A stretch of 64,000 nucleotides of DNA from CADEEN01 sp963751775 (GCA_963751775.1 CAVVVW010000008.1:372001-436000); one strand, 5' to 3'; shown: positions 46,267-55,463, counted from the stretch's first letter. A program made the numbers and translations. The notes: generated from the letters alone by a model not told the origin.

Positions 46267-46737
46267 TCAGCGCGGTTGCGCTTGTGGCCACGACAGCCAG
46301 CGGCCGACACGACTCGAGTAATCCTGCCATTGCGCGCCGAAGGTCGCGGCCAGCCAGGGCTCCTCACCGAACACCACGCGCAGATGGAATGCGGCGGCAA
46401 CGATGGCAGCGTAAAGCAACAAACCCGTCGACCCGAAACTCAGAGCCCATCCGACCAAAATCATGAGCACGCAGACGTACATCGGATTGCGCGAGCAGCG
46501 GTACAGGCCGACCACCACCAGCCGTTCGGGCGGCGCCCACGGCGCCAGCGTACCCTTGCCGGCGACGTAGAAGTCGCGCACGCACCACAACAAACCCGCC
46601 AGGCCGACGACAAGCAGGGCCAGGCCAGGCGGCCAACGAAGCAGCAGATTTGACTCGTATGCCAGCCAGGCGACGGGCACGCCGAGTGCGACGATGCCGG
46701 GGCAGGCCAGGAATGCGAAGACGGCTCTTGCAAACAT
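46267..46737 (-). CDS. Isoprenylcysteine carboxyl methyltransferase-like membrane protein
   Basis: This 156-residue protein has four or five membrane helices and the ICMT signature LVVVGLYRCSRNPMYVCVLMILVGWALSF with RVVFGEEPWLAATFGAQWQDY near the end. In bacteria such proteins methylate small or lipid-like substrates and rarely protein prenyl groups. It is divergent from nothing and ends close to yicC. With the HxlR regulator and the MBL hydrolase it forms a block between yicC and gmk. Confidence 0.8.
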   Translation of the reverse strand: MFARAVFAFLACPGIVALGVPVAWLAYESNLLLRWPPGLALLVVGLAGLLWCVRDFYVAGKGTLAPWAPPERLVVVGLYRCSRNPMYVCVLMILVGWALSFGSTGLLLYAAIVAAAFHLRVVFGEEPWLAATFGAQWQDYSSRVGRWLSWPQAQPR

Positions 46738-46834
46738 GATGTCGCTTTCCGGCCCGTTGCATCACTCCAGTTCAGTCTTCGACGGCAAGGTTGGGATGCC
46801 CGATCGGGCCCGTGCGGGCGTTCCCAACATCGAC

Positions 46835-47155
46835 TCAACCCAGGTGTTTGCTGCCCCAGTCGCGCATGGCCTTGACCACCGGGCCCAGGCTCCTGCCCAG
46901 GTCGGTCAGCACGTACTCGACACGCGGCGGGCGCTCGCTGTAGAGCACGCGTCGCACGAGGCCGTTGTCTTCCAGCGCCTTGAGGCGCGCCGACAGCGTG
47001 TTCGGTGCCACGCCGGGCAACGAGTCCTGGAAATGCTGAAAGCGGCGCGGACCGTGTAGCAGCAGGTCGCGCATCAGCAGGATCGTCCAGCGTTCACCGA
47101 TCAGGTCGAGCGTACGCGCGACCGGGCAGTCGTCGATGCCGTAGGTCTTTGCCAT
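46835..47155 (-). CDS. HxlR-family transcriptional regulator
   Basis: This 106-residue winged-helix protein has the HxlR signature CPVARTLDLIGERWTILLMRDLL, HGPRRFQHFQDSLPGVAPNTLSARLKALEDNGLV and the wing SERPPRVEYVLTDLGRSL. One N-terminal Cys (Cys10) could act as a redox or electrophile sensor, as in HypR and related proteins. It is divergent from the MBL hydrolase and probably controls it through repeats in the gap. Confidence 0.92.
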   Translation of the reverse strand: MAKTYGIDDCPVARTLDLIGERWTILLMRDLLLHGPRRFQHFQDSLPGVAPNTLSARLKALEDNGLVRRVLYSERPPRVEYVLTDLGRSLGPVVKAMRDWGSKHLG

Positions 47156-47167
47156 GGCCCCAGTTTA

Positions 47168-47222
47168 GTGGCTTGACTTTTGTTTCGCAAGTGCCTACTG
47201 TTTAGCAAGTCACTACTTTTTA
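47168..47222. promoter_or_regulatory. Direct-repeat operator between HxlR and MBL hydrolase genes
   Basis: Two adjacent 18-bp direct repeats (47187-47204 and 47205-47222) share 15 of 18 bases, both starting GCAAGT and ending TTTA. An inverted, partly matching copy (AGTGGCTTGA) lies at 47167-47176. The repeats contain TACTGT and TACTTT, which could be -10 boxes. An HxlR dimer bound here would cover the promoter. Confidence 0.6.
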
Positions 47223-47231
47223 GGAACTGAC

Positions 47232-49286
47232 GTGCCAACCGATCTGCTCAAGAGCGCCTTCCTGCGAACGCTCGCTGCGCTGCTCTGCGCGGTGCTTGCC
47301 GCCGTACCGGATGGACATGCGAACGCCACCGACGTGGCCGAACTCGACCGAATTCGACCCGAGCTGGCGTACTTGAAGCTGGTCAACGGCTGGCGTCCGC
47401 CAGCCGATCCACAACTGGTCTACCTGTTGATGGGGCAGTTCGCGAACGCCAATCGGCACGCCGAAGGAGCGGCATTCTTCGACGCCCTGCGCCGGCGCTT
47501 CGACGCCCAGCTGAGCGACCCGCAACGCGCCGTCTACCTGACCGCCATCGGCTCGCTGCGTGCCGGACATGCCAAGCAGGTCGGCTTGATCAAGCGCTAC
47601 GGCTGGGTGCGCGAGACCCTGCACACGCTCGACGAAGCCAAGCGCCTGACACATGGCGAAGGCTTTGCAATGCGCTGGATGTCGGGCCTGGTGCGCGCCC
47701 AGTTGCCCGCTTTCTTCGGCGAGCGCGAGACGGCCCTGGCCGACCTCATGTGGTGCACGACGCACGCCGAATTGGCGCCGCAGCCGGGCTGGCTGCGCGA
47801 AGTCCACTTTCACCTGGCAATGCTGCAGCGCCAGCTAGGCAACATGCAAGAGGCACAGCGTCAGCACTCGCTCAGTGGCTACCTCGCTGACACCAAGCCG
47901 GCAATCTTCACGACACCGTTCTCAGGCGGGTCGGGCACTGGCCACCAATTCTCGGCACGTACGGTTCGCGAACCCATGCCGGGCACGGTGTACACGCTGT
48001 CCGGCTTCGAGTTCACCGAATACCACTTCGTCGTCTCGGCCGACCGGCGCGAGCTGATTGCCATCGACGCCGGCACGCGGCCCGACGCGGCGCGCGAAGC
48101 GCTCGAGGCGTTGCGCACGCTGCACCCCGGGCTGCCGCCGTTGACGACCGTCTTCGTCACGCACGCGCATTGGGACCATGTTGGTGGCCAGCGCTACTTG
48201 CGCAGCCTGAAGCCAGCGCCGCGCTTCGTCGGCCGCGCCAACTTCGCCGACGAACTGGCGCTCGACGCGCGCGCCGATCCCGCGATATCGAAGAGCTTCT
48301 TCGGCGAGGGTTTTCGACTCGCCGACGTGCTGGCCTACAAACCCGACGTCGCGATCGACCAGCCGACCGAGATGACCATCGGCGGCACGCGCTTCGCGCT
48401 GCGGCCTACGCGCGGTGGCGAAACCGGCGATGCCCTGCTGATCCACCTGCCCGATCACGGCGTGCTCTTTGTCGGCGACATCCTGATGCCCTACCTGGGC
48501 GCGCCCTTCATCGAAGAGGGTAGCGTCGAAGGCCTGCTGGCGGGCATCGACCAGGTGCTTGCCTTGCAGCCGCGGCTGCTGCTGCACGGGCACGAACCGC
48601 TGACACGGCTGTTCGACTCGACCGCCATGCTCGCCGACCTGCGCGTGCAGCTGGCCTGGCTGCGCGACCAGGTCGGTGCGGGCATGGCCGCGGGCCAGAC
48701 CCGCGCCGCGCTGCAGCAGGCCAACCTGGTGCCGCCCACGCTCGCGCAAAGCCCGTCGGCGGTGCACCTGGCCTATCTGGTGCTGCGCGAGAACCTGATC
48801 AACCGGCTTTTCGACCAGGGCAGCGGCTATTGGCAAGTCGGCCTGCAGGGCCTGGACGCGCTGAGCGATGCCGACCATGGTGCGGCGCTCGTCGACTACC
48901 TGGGCCTGGACGAATCACGGATTCTCGACGCCACCGAACGCATGGTCGCCGACGGCCGCCACGAACTCGCGGCCGCGACGCTGCGCTGGGCACAGGCACG
49001 CCTGCCGGCCAGCCCGCGCGGATGTCATGTGCGCGAACTGGCCTATCTCAAGCTGATGGAGAAGTACCAGGAGTTCAACCCGTTCAAGTTCATCCTCTAC
49101 GCGGCGCAGATCGGACAGGCGACGGCGCAGATGCCGCCTCGATCGGCCGACCGCTTCTCGGCGGGGGCAGTCGCGGGTGCAGGTGCAGCGCCGCCGGCCG
49201 GGTCGCGCACCGCTTTGGCCATCGGCACCTGCGGACCCGACCGGCCCCCAGGCACCCCGGGCCCGGTAGCGCGCAGTCGGCCGTGA
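47232..49286 (+). CDS. Large secreted MBL-fold hydrolase (alkylsulfatase-like)
   Basis: This 684-residue protein has an N-terminal signal peptide (LRTLAALLCAVLAAVPDGHA), an N-terminal helical region (about residues 30-230) and a metallo-beta-lactamase domain with TVFVTHAHWDHVGGQRYL (zinc site), ALLIHLPDHGVLFVGDILMPY and LLLHGHEPLTR. The C-terminal part (about 460-620) is helical and recalls the SCP2/dimerisation parts of alkylsulfatases. The last 60 residues are low-complexity. The GTG start follows TAGGAACTGAC. It is divergent from HxlR. The substrate is unknown. Confidence 0.8.
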   Translation: MPTDLLKSAFLRTLAALLCAVLAAVPDGHANATDVAELDRIRPELAYLKLVNGWRPPADPQLVYLLMGQFANANRHAEGAAFFDALRRRFDAQLSDPQRAVYLTAIGSLRAGHAKQVGLIKRYGWVRETLHTLDEAKRLTHGEGFAMRWMSGLVRAQLPAFFGERETALADLMWCTTHAELAPQPGWLREVHFHLAMLQRQLGNMQEAQRQHSLSGYLADTKPAIFTTPFSGGSGTGHQFSARTVREPMPGTVYTLSGFEFTEYHFVVSADRRELIAIDAGTRPDAAREALEALRTLHPGLPPLTTVFVTHAHWDHVGGQRYLRSLKPAPRFVGRANFADELALDARADPAISKSFFGEGFRLADVLAYKPDVAIDQPTEMTIGGTRFALRPTRGGETGDALLIHLPDHGVLFVGDILMPYLGAPFIEEGSVEGLLAGIDQVLALQPRLLLHGHEPLTRLFDSTAMLADLRVQLAWLRDQVGAGMAAGQTRAALQQANLVPPTLAQSPSAVHLAYLVLRENLINRLFDQGSGYWQVGLQGLDALSDADHGAALVDYLGLDESRILDATERMVADGRHELAAATLRWAQARLPASPRGCHVRELAYLKLMEKYQEFNPFKFILYAAQIGQATAQMPPRSADRFSAGAVAGAGAAPPAGSRTALAIGTCGPDRPPGTPGPVARSRP

Positions 49287-49435
49287 ACGCGGGCTTGCAG
49301 TCTCGCGCACATGTGCCGCCGGCCGGCCGTGAAATGCTGCCGCAGCGCGGCGCGCGCAGCGGCCACGCCAACCCGGCGGGCGGCGGCGCGCCCGATTTGG
49401 CCGCACGGCGCGCGCCACTGAGCCAAAATCGGGCC

Positions 49436-50056
49436 ATGCAGACTCCCGGCAACCTGTTCGTCGTCGCTGCGCCCAGCGGGGCCGGCAAGTCGAGCCTGGT
49501 CAAGACCCTGCTCGAGGTCGATTCGCATCTGGCGCTGTCGGTTTCGCACACCACACGCGCGCCGCGCGGCCAGGAGCAGCATGGACGCGAATACTGGTTC
49601 GTCGACGAGGCCGAGTTCCGCGCCATGGTCGCGCGCGGCGAGTTCTTCGAGTGGGCGCATGTGCACGGCCACCTGTACGGCACCTCGCGCAAGGCCATTG
49701 CGCAGCGGCTGGAACTGGGTGAAGACGTGGTCCTCGAGATCGACTGGCAGGGTGCGCTGCAGATCAAGGCCCTGTTCGAGCATGCGGTGCTGATCTTCAT
49801 CCTGCCGCCGAGCTGGGACGAGTTGCGCCAGCGCCTGACGCGCCGCGGCGAGGACCGGCCGGAGGTGATCGAGCAGCGCATGGCCAATGCCCGCAACGAG
49901 GTGCCACATGCGCGCGACTTCGACTTCGTTATAATCAATGCCCTGTTCGAGACGGCGCTGTTCGACCTGAAGACGATTGTCCATTCGCAGCGCCTGAAAT
50001 ACGCCGCGCAGCAGCGCAACAAGTCGCAGGTGTTCGCGGCGCTGAACCTGATCTGA
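49436..50056 (+). CDS. gmk: Guanylate kinase
   Basis: This 206-residue enzyme converts GMP to GDP with ATP. It has the P-loop FVVAAPSGAGKSSLVKTLLE, the GMP-binding region SVSHTTRAPRGQEQHGREYWFVD, and LEIDWQGALQIK. The lid and the end LKYAAQQRNKSQVFAALNLI are typical of Burkholderiales. The ATG at 49436 follows a short gap after the MBL gene. rpoZ and spoT follow, as in most proteobacteria. The gap 49287-49435 shows nothing I recognise. Confidence 0.97.
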   Translation: MQTPGNLFVVAAPSGAGKSSLVKTLLEVDSHLALSVSHTTRAPRGQEQHGREYWFVDEAEFRAMVARGEFFEWAHVHGHLYGTSRKAIAQRLELGEDVVLEIDWQGALQIKALFEHAVLIFILPPSWDELRQRLTRRGEDRPEVIEQRMANARNEVPHARDFDFVIINALFETALFDLKTIVHSQRLKYAAQQRNKSQVFAALNLI

Positions 50057-50087
50057 CCCTCCCACCCGCTTTTTCGCAAAGGCCCTC

Positions 50088-50294
50088 ATGGCTCGCATCA
50101 CCGTCGAAGACTGTCTGGAGAAGATCCCGAACCGCTTTCAGCTCGTGCTGGCCGCGACCTACCGTGCGCGCATGCTGAGCCAGGGCCATGCGCCCAAGGT
50201 CGACGCCGGGCACAACAAACCCGGTGTGACCGCATTGCGCGAAATCGCCGCCGGCGCCGTCGGCATCGAGATGCTGCGCAAGGTGCCGATCTAG
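50088..50294 (+). CDS. rpoZ: DNA-directed RNA polymerase omega subunit
   Basis: This 68-residue protein, MARITVEDCLEKIPNRFQLV...NKPGVTALREIAAGAVGIEML, is a typical omega subunit. It helps assemble the polymerase and forms part of a ppGpp site. It lies 31 bp after gmk. A clear terminator follows, so the gmk-rpoZ transcript likely ends before spoT. Confidence 0.97.
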   Translation: MARITVEDCLEKIPNRFQLVLAATYRARMLSQGHAPKVDAGHNKPGVTALREIAAGAVGIEMLRKVPI

Positions 50295-50317
50295 TCCGCC
50301 ACCGTTCCTACCGCCAT

Positions 50318-50352
50318 CGGGCGCCTGCCGGCGACGGCGAGGCGCCCGTTTT
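50318..50352 (+). terminator. Rho-independent terminator after rpoZ
   Basis: CGGGCGCCT (50318-50326) pairs with AGGCGCCCG (50340-50348), and TTTT follows. The inner part GCCGGCGACGGC can extend the stem. It separates the gmk-rpoZ transcript from spoT. Confidence 0.8.
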
Positions 50353-50411
50353 CATTGGCGCACCAGACCCGCCACGCACAGTGGCAACGGGACTCACGCT
50401 ACATTCCGGCC

Positions 50412-52706
50412 GTGGGCATTCGATCCTTCGCCGCTGACCTGCTGCCGAGCGCGCTGCAGCAAATGGCGTCGCGTGCGCCCGTAGCCAAGCCGGACGAACG
50501 CCCCGAAGTCGCGACCTTTGCGGCGCTGACCGACAAGCTCGGCTACCTCAGCAAGGCCGAAGTGCGCCAGGTGCGAGAGGCCTTCAAGTTCGCCGACGAG
50601 GCCCACCTGGGCCAATTCCGCGCCAGCGGCGAGCCCTACATCACGCACCCGATCGCGGTCGCCGGCCTGTGCGCCGACTGGAAGCTCGACGTGCAGGCCA
50701 TCATGGCCGCGCTGATGCACGACGCGATGGAGGACTGTGGCGTCACCAAGTCCGAGCTGATCGAGCGCTTCGGTGCGCCGACGGCCGAGCTGGTCGACGG
50801 CCTGACCAAGCTCGACAAGCTGCGCTTCTCGACCCTCGAGGAGTCACAGGCCGAGTCCTTCCGCAAGATGCTGTTGGCGATGGCGCGCGACGTGCGCGTC
50901 ATCCTGGTCAAGCTTGCCGACCGCCTGCACAACATGCGCACGGTCGGCGCGATCGTTGCCGACCGGCGCGGCCGCATCGCCCGTGAAACACTCGACATCT
51001 ACGCCCCGATCGCACACCGGCTGGGGCTGAACCAGCTCTACCGCGAGCTGCAGGAGTTGTCGTTCGCGCAGCTCTATCCCTGGCGCCATGGCGCGCTGGC
51101 CAAGGCCGTGGCGCGCTCGCGCGGCACCCGCCGCGACATCGTCGAGCGGGTGCAGAAGGAAGTCGAAAAGGCGTTTGCCGCGGCGAAGGTGAAGGTCCAG
51201 GTCACGGGCCGCGAGAAGACCGTGTACTCGATATTCCGCAAGATGCGCTACAAGCACAGCAGCTTCGCCAACGTCAGCGACCTGTTCGGCTTTCGCATCG
51301 TGGTCGGCCAGTTGTCGGATTGTTACCTGGCGCTCGGCGTCCTGCACCAGCTGTACAAGCCGGTGCCGGGCCGATTCAAGGACTACATCGCGATCCCCAA
51401 GGCCAACGGCTACCAGTCGCTGCACACGACGCTGGTCAGCCCGCTCGGCACCGCGGTCGAGTTCCAGATCCGCACCGAACCGATGAACGCGGTGGCCGAC
51501 AGCGGCATCGCCGCGCACTGGATGTACAAGACCAAGGGCAGCGGCGCCGGCAGCGAAGAGGCGCAGCACCTGGGCGCAAGCTGGCTGCAGTCGCTGATCG
51601 ACATCCAGGACGACACCCGTGACGCGGCCGAGTTCCTCGAGCACGTCAAGATCGACCTGTTCCCCGATGCGGTCTATGTCTTCACGCCCAAGTCGCGCAT
51701 CCTGGCCCTGCCCAACGGCGCCACGCCGGTCGACTTCGCCTACGCGATCCACTCGGATGTCGGCGACCATTGCGTGGCCGCCAACGTCAACGGCGAGGCG
51801 GTCGCGCTGCGCACCGAGTTGAAGAGCGGCGACGTGGTCGAGATCACGACCGCGCCGGGCGCCAAGCCCAATCCGTCGTGGCTGAACTTCGTGCGCACCG
51901 GCCGCGCGCGCTCGAAGATCCGGCATCACCTCAAGAGCCTGGAGCACGAGGAGTCGCGCGCCCTGGGTGAGCGGCTGCTGGCCCAGGCCCTGCGCGGCGA
52001 GGGCCTGCTGATGCCCTCGCCCGACCCGAACGACGAAGCCGCTGCCGCGTTCTGGCAGCACCTCACGCGCTGGAGCGGCAACCGCACGCGCAGCGACCTG
52101 ATGGTCGACCTCGGACTCGGCCGCAAGATCGCCTCCATCGTGGCCAAGCGACTGGCCCAGGTCATGGCCGAGCGCGGTGGCAAACGCCCCGACGCGGTGA
52201 CGCTGAGCCGGCGCCATTTCGGCACCCAGGAAGGCGACGAGCCCACGGCCAGCCACGGCCTGGTCACGATCGACGGCAGCGAAGGCGCGTCGATCCAGTT
52301 GGCCGCCTGCTGCCGACCGATCCCGGGCGACGACATCGTCGGCTACCTCGGTCGTGGCGAGGGACTGACCGTGCACACCGCCGAATGCTCGGTCGCCAAG
52401 CGACTCGGCGAGCGCGACCGCGAACGCTGGCTGGCGGTCGAATGGTCCGAGCAACCCGCGCGGTCGTTCGAAACCGCGATCACCGTGCTGCTGCAGAACA
52501 GCAAGGGGGCACTGGCCCGCGTGGCGGCGGCGGTCAGCGGCGCCGAGGCCGACATCACGCATCTGGACATGGGCAACGAGCCGGCCGCCGAGGCCACCGA
52601 ATTGCGCCTGCTGCTGTCGGTGCGCGACCGCCAGCACCTGGCCGATGTGTTGCGCACCCTCAAGCGCGCGCCCTCGGTGCAGCGCGTCGCGCGCGACAAG
52701 GGCTGA
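50412..52706 (+). CDS. spoT: Bifunctional (p)ppGpp synthetase/hydrolase SpoT
   Basis: This protein of about 764 residues has an HD hydrolase domain (YITHPIAVAGLCADWKLD; HDAMEDCGV; LADRLHNMRT), a synthetase domain (GREKTVYSIFRKMRYK; SDLFGFRIVV; KANGYQSLHTTLVSP), TGS (DAVYVFTPKSRILALPNGAT), a zinc-finger-like segment with AACCRPIPGDDIVGYLGRG, and a C-terminal ACT domain. The intact HD motif means that it can both make and degrade ppGpp. Starts at 50355 (TTG), 50412 (GTG) and 50464 (ATG) are possible. The TTG is only 3 bp past the terminator, so I prefer a later one. Confidence 0.95.
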   Translation: MGIRSFAADLLPSALQQMASRAPVAKPDERPEVATFAALTDKLGYLSKAEVRQVREAFKFADEAHLGQFRASGEPYITHPIAVAGLCADWKLDVQAIMAALMHDAMEDCGVTKSELIERFGAPTAELVDGLTKLDKLRFSTLEESQAESFRKMLLAMARDVRVILVKLADRLHNMRTVGAIVADRRGRIARETLDIYAPIAHRLGLNQLYRELQELSFAQLYPWRHGALAKAVARSRGTRRDIVERVQKEVEKAFAAAKVKVQVTGREKTVYSIFRKMRYKHSSFANVSDLFGFRIVVGQLSDCYLALGVLHQLYKPVPGRFKDYIAIPKANGYQSLHTTLVSPLGTAVEFQIRTEPMNAVADSGIAAHWMYKTKGSGAGSEEAQHLGASWLQSLIDIQDDTRDAAEFLEHVKIDLFPDAVYVFTPKSRILALPNGATPVDFAYAIHSDVGDHCVAANVNGEAVALRTELKSGDVVEITTAPGAKPNPSWLNFVRTGRARSKIRHHLKSLEHEESRALGERLLAQALRGEGLLMPSPDPNDEAAAAFWQHLTRWSGNRTRSDLMVDLGLGRKIASIVAKRLAQVMAERGGKRPDAVTLSRRHFGTQEGDEPTASHGLVTIDGSEGASIQLAACCRPIPGDDIVGYLGRGEGLTVHTAECSVAKRLGERDRERWLAVEWSEQPARSFETAITVLLQNSKGALARVAAAVSGAEADITHLDMGNEPAAEATELRLLLSVRDRQHLADVLRTLKRAPSVQRVARDKG

Positions 52707-52741
52707 TCCCGCGCCGCCGTCGGCTGCCGCCAACCTGAGTC

Positions 52742-53572
52742 ATGAGCGTTTTCGACGAGCCCAAGATCGATTGCCACAACCACGTGCTCGATCCGGCACG
52801 TTTTGCCTATGGCGCCGACGTGGCGTACCGGCCGGCCGGCCAGGAAATCGCCACCCGGGCCCAGCACCTGGCCGTGATGGACGCCTACGGCGTGCAGCAC
52901 GCGTTGGTGGTCGGCCCCAACTCGGGCTACGGCAACGACAACCGCTGCCTGCTCGACGTCATCGCGCAGGGCCGCGGCCGATTCAAGGGCATCGCGGTGG
53001 TGGCCAACGACGTCGGCCGCGCCGAGCTCGAGCGCCTGCAGGCCGCCGGCGTGGTCGGCGTGGCATTCAACGCCACGGTGCACGGCGTCGACCATTACAC
53101 CGGCACGGCCGGGCTGCTGCGCATGCTGGCCGAGCTGGGCCTGTTCGTGCAGATCCAGGTCGAGCGCGACCAGCTGGTGCCCCTGGCGCCGTTGCTGCTG
53201 GCCAGCGGCGCGCGCATCCTGGTCGACCACTGCGGCCGGCCGACACCGTCGGCGGGCCTGTCGCAGCCGGGATTCGCCGCGCTGCTGGCGCTGGCGCAGA
53301 GCGGCCGGGCAACGGTCAAACTGTCGGGGCTGCAGAAGTTTTCGACCCAGGAAGCGCCGTACCGCGACGCCGAGCCCTTCGTCCGTGCCCTGGTCGAGGC
53401 GTTCACGCTCGACGCCTGCCTGTGGGCCTCGGACTGGCCCTATCTGAAGGCGACGCAGCGGCTCGACTACGGCCCGCTGCTCAAGCTCGTCGAGGCCTGG
53501 TTTCCGGACGCCGCCGACCGCAAACGCCTGTTGTGGGACACCCCTCGGCGGTTGTTCGGCTTCGGCGCCTGA
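52742..53572 (+). CDS. Amidohydrolase family (TIM-barrel metal-dependent hydrolase)
   Basis: This 276-residue enzyme has IDCHNHVLDPARFAYG at the N-terminus (HxH metal site), VGVAFNATVHGVDHYTG, LVDHCGRPTPS and WASDWPYLKATQRLDYG near the end, as in 2-pyrone-4,6-dicarboxylate lactonase and related Amidohydro_2 proteins. It probably opens a lactone. The substrate is unknown. It follows spoT by 35 bp on the same strand. No transport gene is adjacent. Confidence 0.85.
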   Translation: MSVFDEPKIDCHNHVLDPARFAYGADVAYRPAGQEIATRAQHLAVMDAYGVQHALVVGPNSGYGNDNRCLLDVIAQGRGRFKGIAVVANDVGRAELERLQAAGVVGVAFNATVHGVDHYTGTAGLLRMLAELGLFVQIQVERDQLVPLAPLLLASGARILVDHCGRPTPSAGLSQPGFAALLALAQSGRATVKLSGLQKFSTQEAPYRDAEPFVRALVEAFTLDACLWASDWPYLKATQRLDYGPLLKLVEAWFPDAADRKRLLWDTPRRLFGFGA

Positions 53573-53590
53573 GCCGCCGCGCCGGCCCGG

Positions 53591-54079
53591 CTACTTTGGC
53601 GAGGGGTCGGGCGGGCTGCCCTTGTCGAACACCACCAGCCAGCGGCCATCGGGCGAACGCATCCAGATCGAATTGAATCGCGCGATCACCTGGCCCTGCG
53701 GGTCGCGCACCGGCCCGGTCGACAGTGCCAGCTGGCCCGACTCGAGCACCTCGACCTGGTCGGGTTGCCACGAGAACGGTGCGGTCGGGCCGTCGAAGAA
53801 CGGCTTCCATGCCGCGAGCACGGCATCGCGGCCACGGTGCACCTTGCTGCTGCCGAAGAACAGCGTATCGGGCGCCACGTGGCGGCCGAACGCTGCGAAG
53901 TCGCGGTCGGCCATCGACTTGGCGAACGCACGCTCGGCGGCAAAGACCTCGGCCTGCCAGCCCTGCGGCGTGCCGCCCTGCGCCAACGCGGCACCGCTGG
54001 TCATCACCAAGGCGCCGACCAGCGCCGCGCGCCAGATTGTTCGAGATGCATGCCATCGTGAGTCCCCGCGCCTGTGCAT
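53591..54079 (-). CDS. SnoaL/DUF4440-like secreted protein (NTF2 fold)
   Basis: This 162-residue protein has a signal peptide (IWRAALVGALVMTSGAALAQ) and an NTF2-like domain with VFAAERAFAKSMADRDFAAFGRHVAPDTLFF, HRGRDAVLAAWKPFFDG, and RFNSIWMRSPDGRWLVVFDKG, typical of DUF4440. The start at 54079 is the first in-frame ATG; the signal peptide begins somewhat after it. It lies only 28 bp from dinB, divergent. The function is unknown. Confidence 0.8.
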   Translation of the reverse strand: MHRRGDSRWHASRTIWRAALVGALVMTSGAALAQGGTPQGWQAEVFAAERAFAKSMADRDFAAFGRHVAPDTLFFGSSKVHRGRDAVLAAWKPFFDGPTAPFSWQPDQVEVLESGQLALSTGPVRDPQGQVIARFNSIWMRSPDGRWLVVFDKGSPPDPSPK

Positions 54080-54106
54080 GCGCCCATTGTTGACGAAAAT
54101 CCGGCC

Positions 54107-55261
54107 ATGCCCACACCGCCCCACGGGCCGCGACGCTGGATCGCCCACCTCGACATGGACGCCTTCTATGCGTCGGTCGAGTTGCTGCGTTACCCCGAGC
54201 TGGCCGGTCTGCCGGTGGTGGTCGGCGGCGGCCGGCGCCACCAGCCGGTGATGCTGGCCGACGGCACGCGCCGGTTCGCCACGCTGGCGGGTTACACCGG
54301 CCGCGGCGTCGCCACCACCGCCACCTACGCCGCGCGCGACGTCGGCGTGCACTCGGGCATGGGCCTGATGAAGGCCGCGCTGCGTGCGCCCGACGCGGTG
54401 CTGCTGCCGGTCGACTTCGAGCAGTACGGCCTGTACTCGCGGCGCTTCAAGGCCGCGGTGGCCGAAGTGGCGCCGCTGATCGAAGACCGCGGCATCGACG
54501 AGATCTACATCGACCTGACCGACCTGCCCGGCGCGCAGGACAGCGTCGGCCACGACCCCTGCGGCGGCGTGCGCGCGCTCGCGCAGGAGATCCGCAACAA
54601 CGTGCGCCGCAGCACCGGCCTGACCTGCTCGGTGGGCGTGACGCCGAACAAGCTGCTGTCCAAGATCGCCAGCGAACTCGACAAACCCGACGGCCTGACC
54701 GTGCTGACGCTGGACGACCTGCCCACGCGCATCTGGCCGCTGCCGGTGCGGCGCGTCAACGGCATCGGGCCGAAGGCCGCGACCAAGCTCGAAACCCTGG
54801 GCATCCGCACGATCGGCGAGCTGGCGGCGCGCGAGCGCCACTGGCTGGTCGAGCATTTCGGCGTCAGCTACGGACGCTGGTTGCATGACGCCGCGCACGG
54901 CCGCGACGACCGCGCGATTTCGACCAGCAGCGAGCCGGTGTCGATGAGCCGCGAGACCACCTTCGACCGCGACCTGCATGCGGTGCACGACCGGGCCGAG
55001 CTCGGCGCCGTGCTCGACGAACTGGTGCAGCAACTGGCCCACGACCTGCAGCGAAAGGGCTACGCCGGCAAGACCGTCGGCATCAAGTTGCGCTTCGCCG
55101 ACTTCAAGACCGTCACCCGCGACCTGACGCTGCCCGAGCCGACCGCCGAGGCCGAGGACATCCGCCAAGCCGCAGGCCAGTGCCTCAAACGCGTCGATTT
55201 CTCACGCCGCCTGCGCCTGCTGGGTGTGCGCATGGCTTGCCTGCGCCACGCAGGGAGGTGA
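54107..55261 (+). CDS. dinB: DNA polymerase IV
   Basis: This 384-residue Y-family polymerase copies damaged templates. It has catalytic WIAHLDMDAFYASVELL, GIDEIYIDLTDL with the second acidic pair, CSVGVTPNKLLSKIASELDKP, the helix-hairpin-helix VRRVNGIGPKAATKLETLGI, and a little-finger domain near SMSRETTFDRDL. An extra stretch after GLPVVVGGG (HQPVMLADGTRRFATLAGYTG) is longer than in E. coli and is seen in betaproteobacterial DinB. The start at 54107 matches homologues. No LexA box was seen. Confidence 0.95.
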   Translation: MPTPPHGPRRWIAHLDMDAFYASVELLRYPELAGLPVVVGGGRRHQPVMLADGTRRFATLAGYTGRGVATTATYAARDVGVHSGMGLMKAALRAPDAVLLPVDFEQYGLYSRRFKAAVAEVAPLIEDRGIDEIYIDLTDLPGAQDSVGHDPCGGVRALAQEIRNNVRRSTGLTCSVGVTPNKLLSKIASELDKPDGLTVLTLDDLPTRIWPLPVRRVNGIGPKAATKLETLGIRTIGELAARERHWLVEHFGVSYGRWLHDAAHGRDDRAISTSSEPVSMSRETTFDRDLHAVHDRAELGAVLDELVQQLAHDLQRKGYAGKTVGIKLRFADFKTVTRDLTLPEPTAEAEDIRQAAGQCLKRVDFSRRLRLLGVRMACLRHAGR

Positions 55262-55274
55262 CACTCCAGCCCCC

Positions 55275-55409
55275 ATGATCGACAAAGACAACCAGCGCCG
55301 ACGCCAGCGCGTGTCGCGCACGCCACAGGGCCGCCTGCCCAACTGGCTGCTGGTGGCTGTCGCCGGTGCGGTGACTGCCGCGGCCCTCCTGGCCCATGCG
55401 CTGACCTGA
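55275..55409 (+). CDS. Small single-pass membrane protein
   Basis: This 44-residue protein, starting MIDKDNQRRRQRVSRTPQG, has a polar basic N-terminus and one membrane helix (NWLLVAVAGAVTAAALLAHAL) at the end. It lies 13 bp after dinB. I do not recognise a family. The strong charge asymmetry suggests N-terminus in the cytoplasm. Confidence 0.55.
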   Translation: MIDKDNQRRRQRVSRTPQGRLPNWLLVAVAGAVTAAALLAHALT

Positions 55410-55463
55410 ATCAGCCATTGCCGCCCCGCGGCGGCTACGATGCGGGCCGAGGAGAACCCAGCC

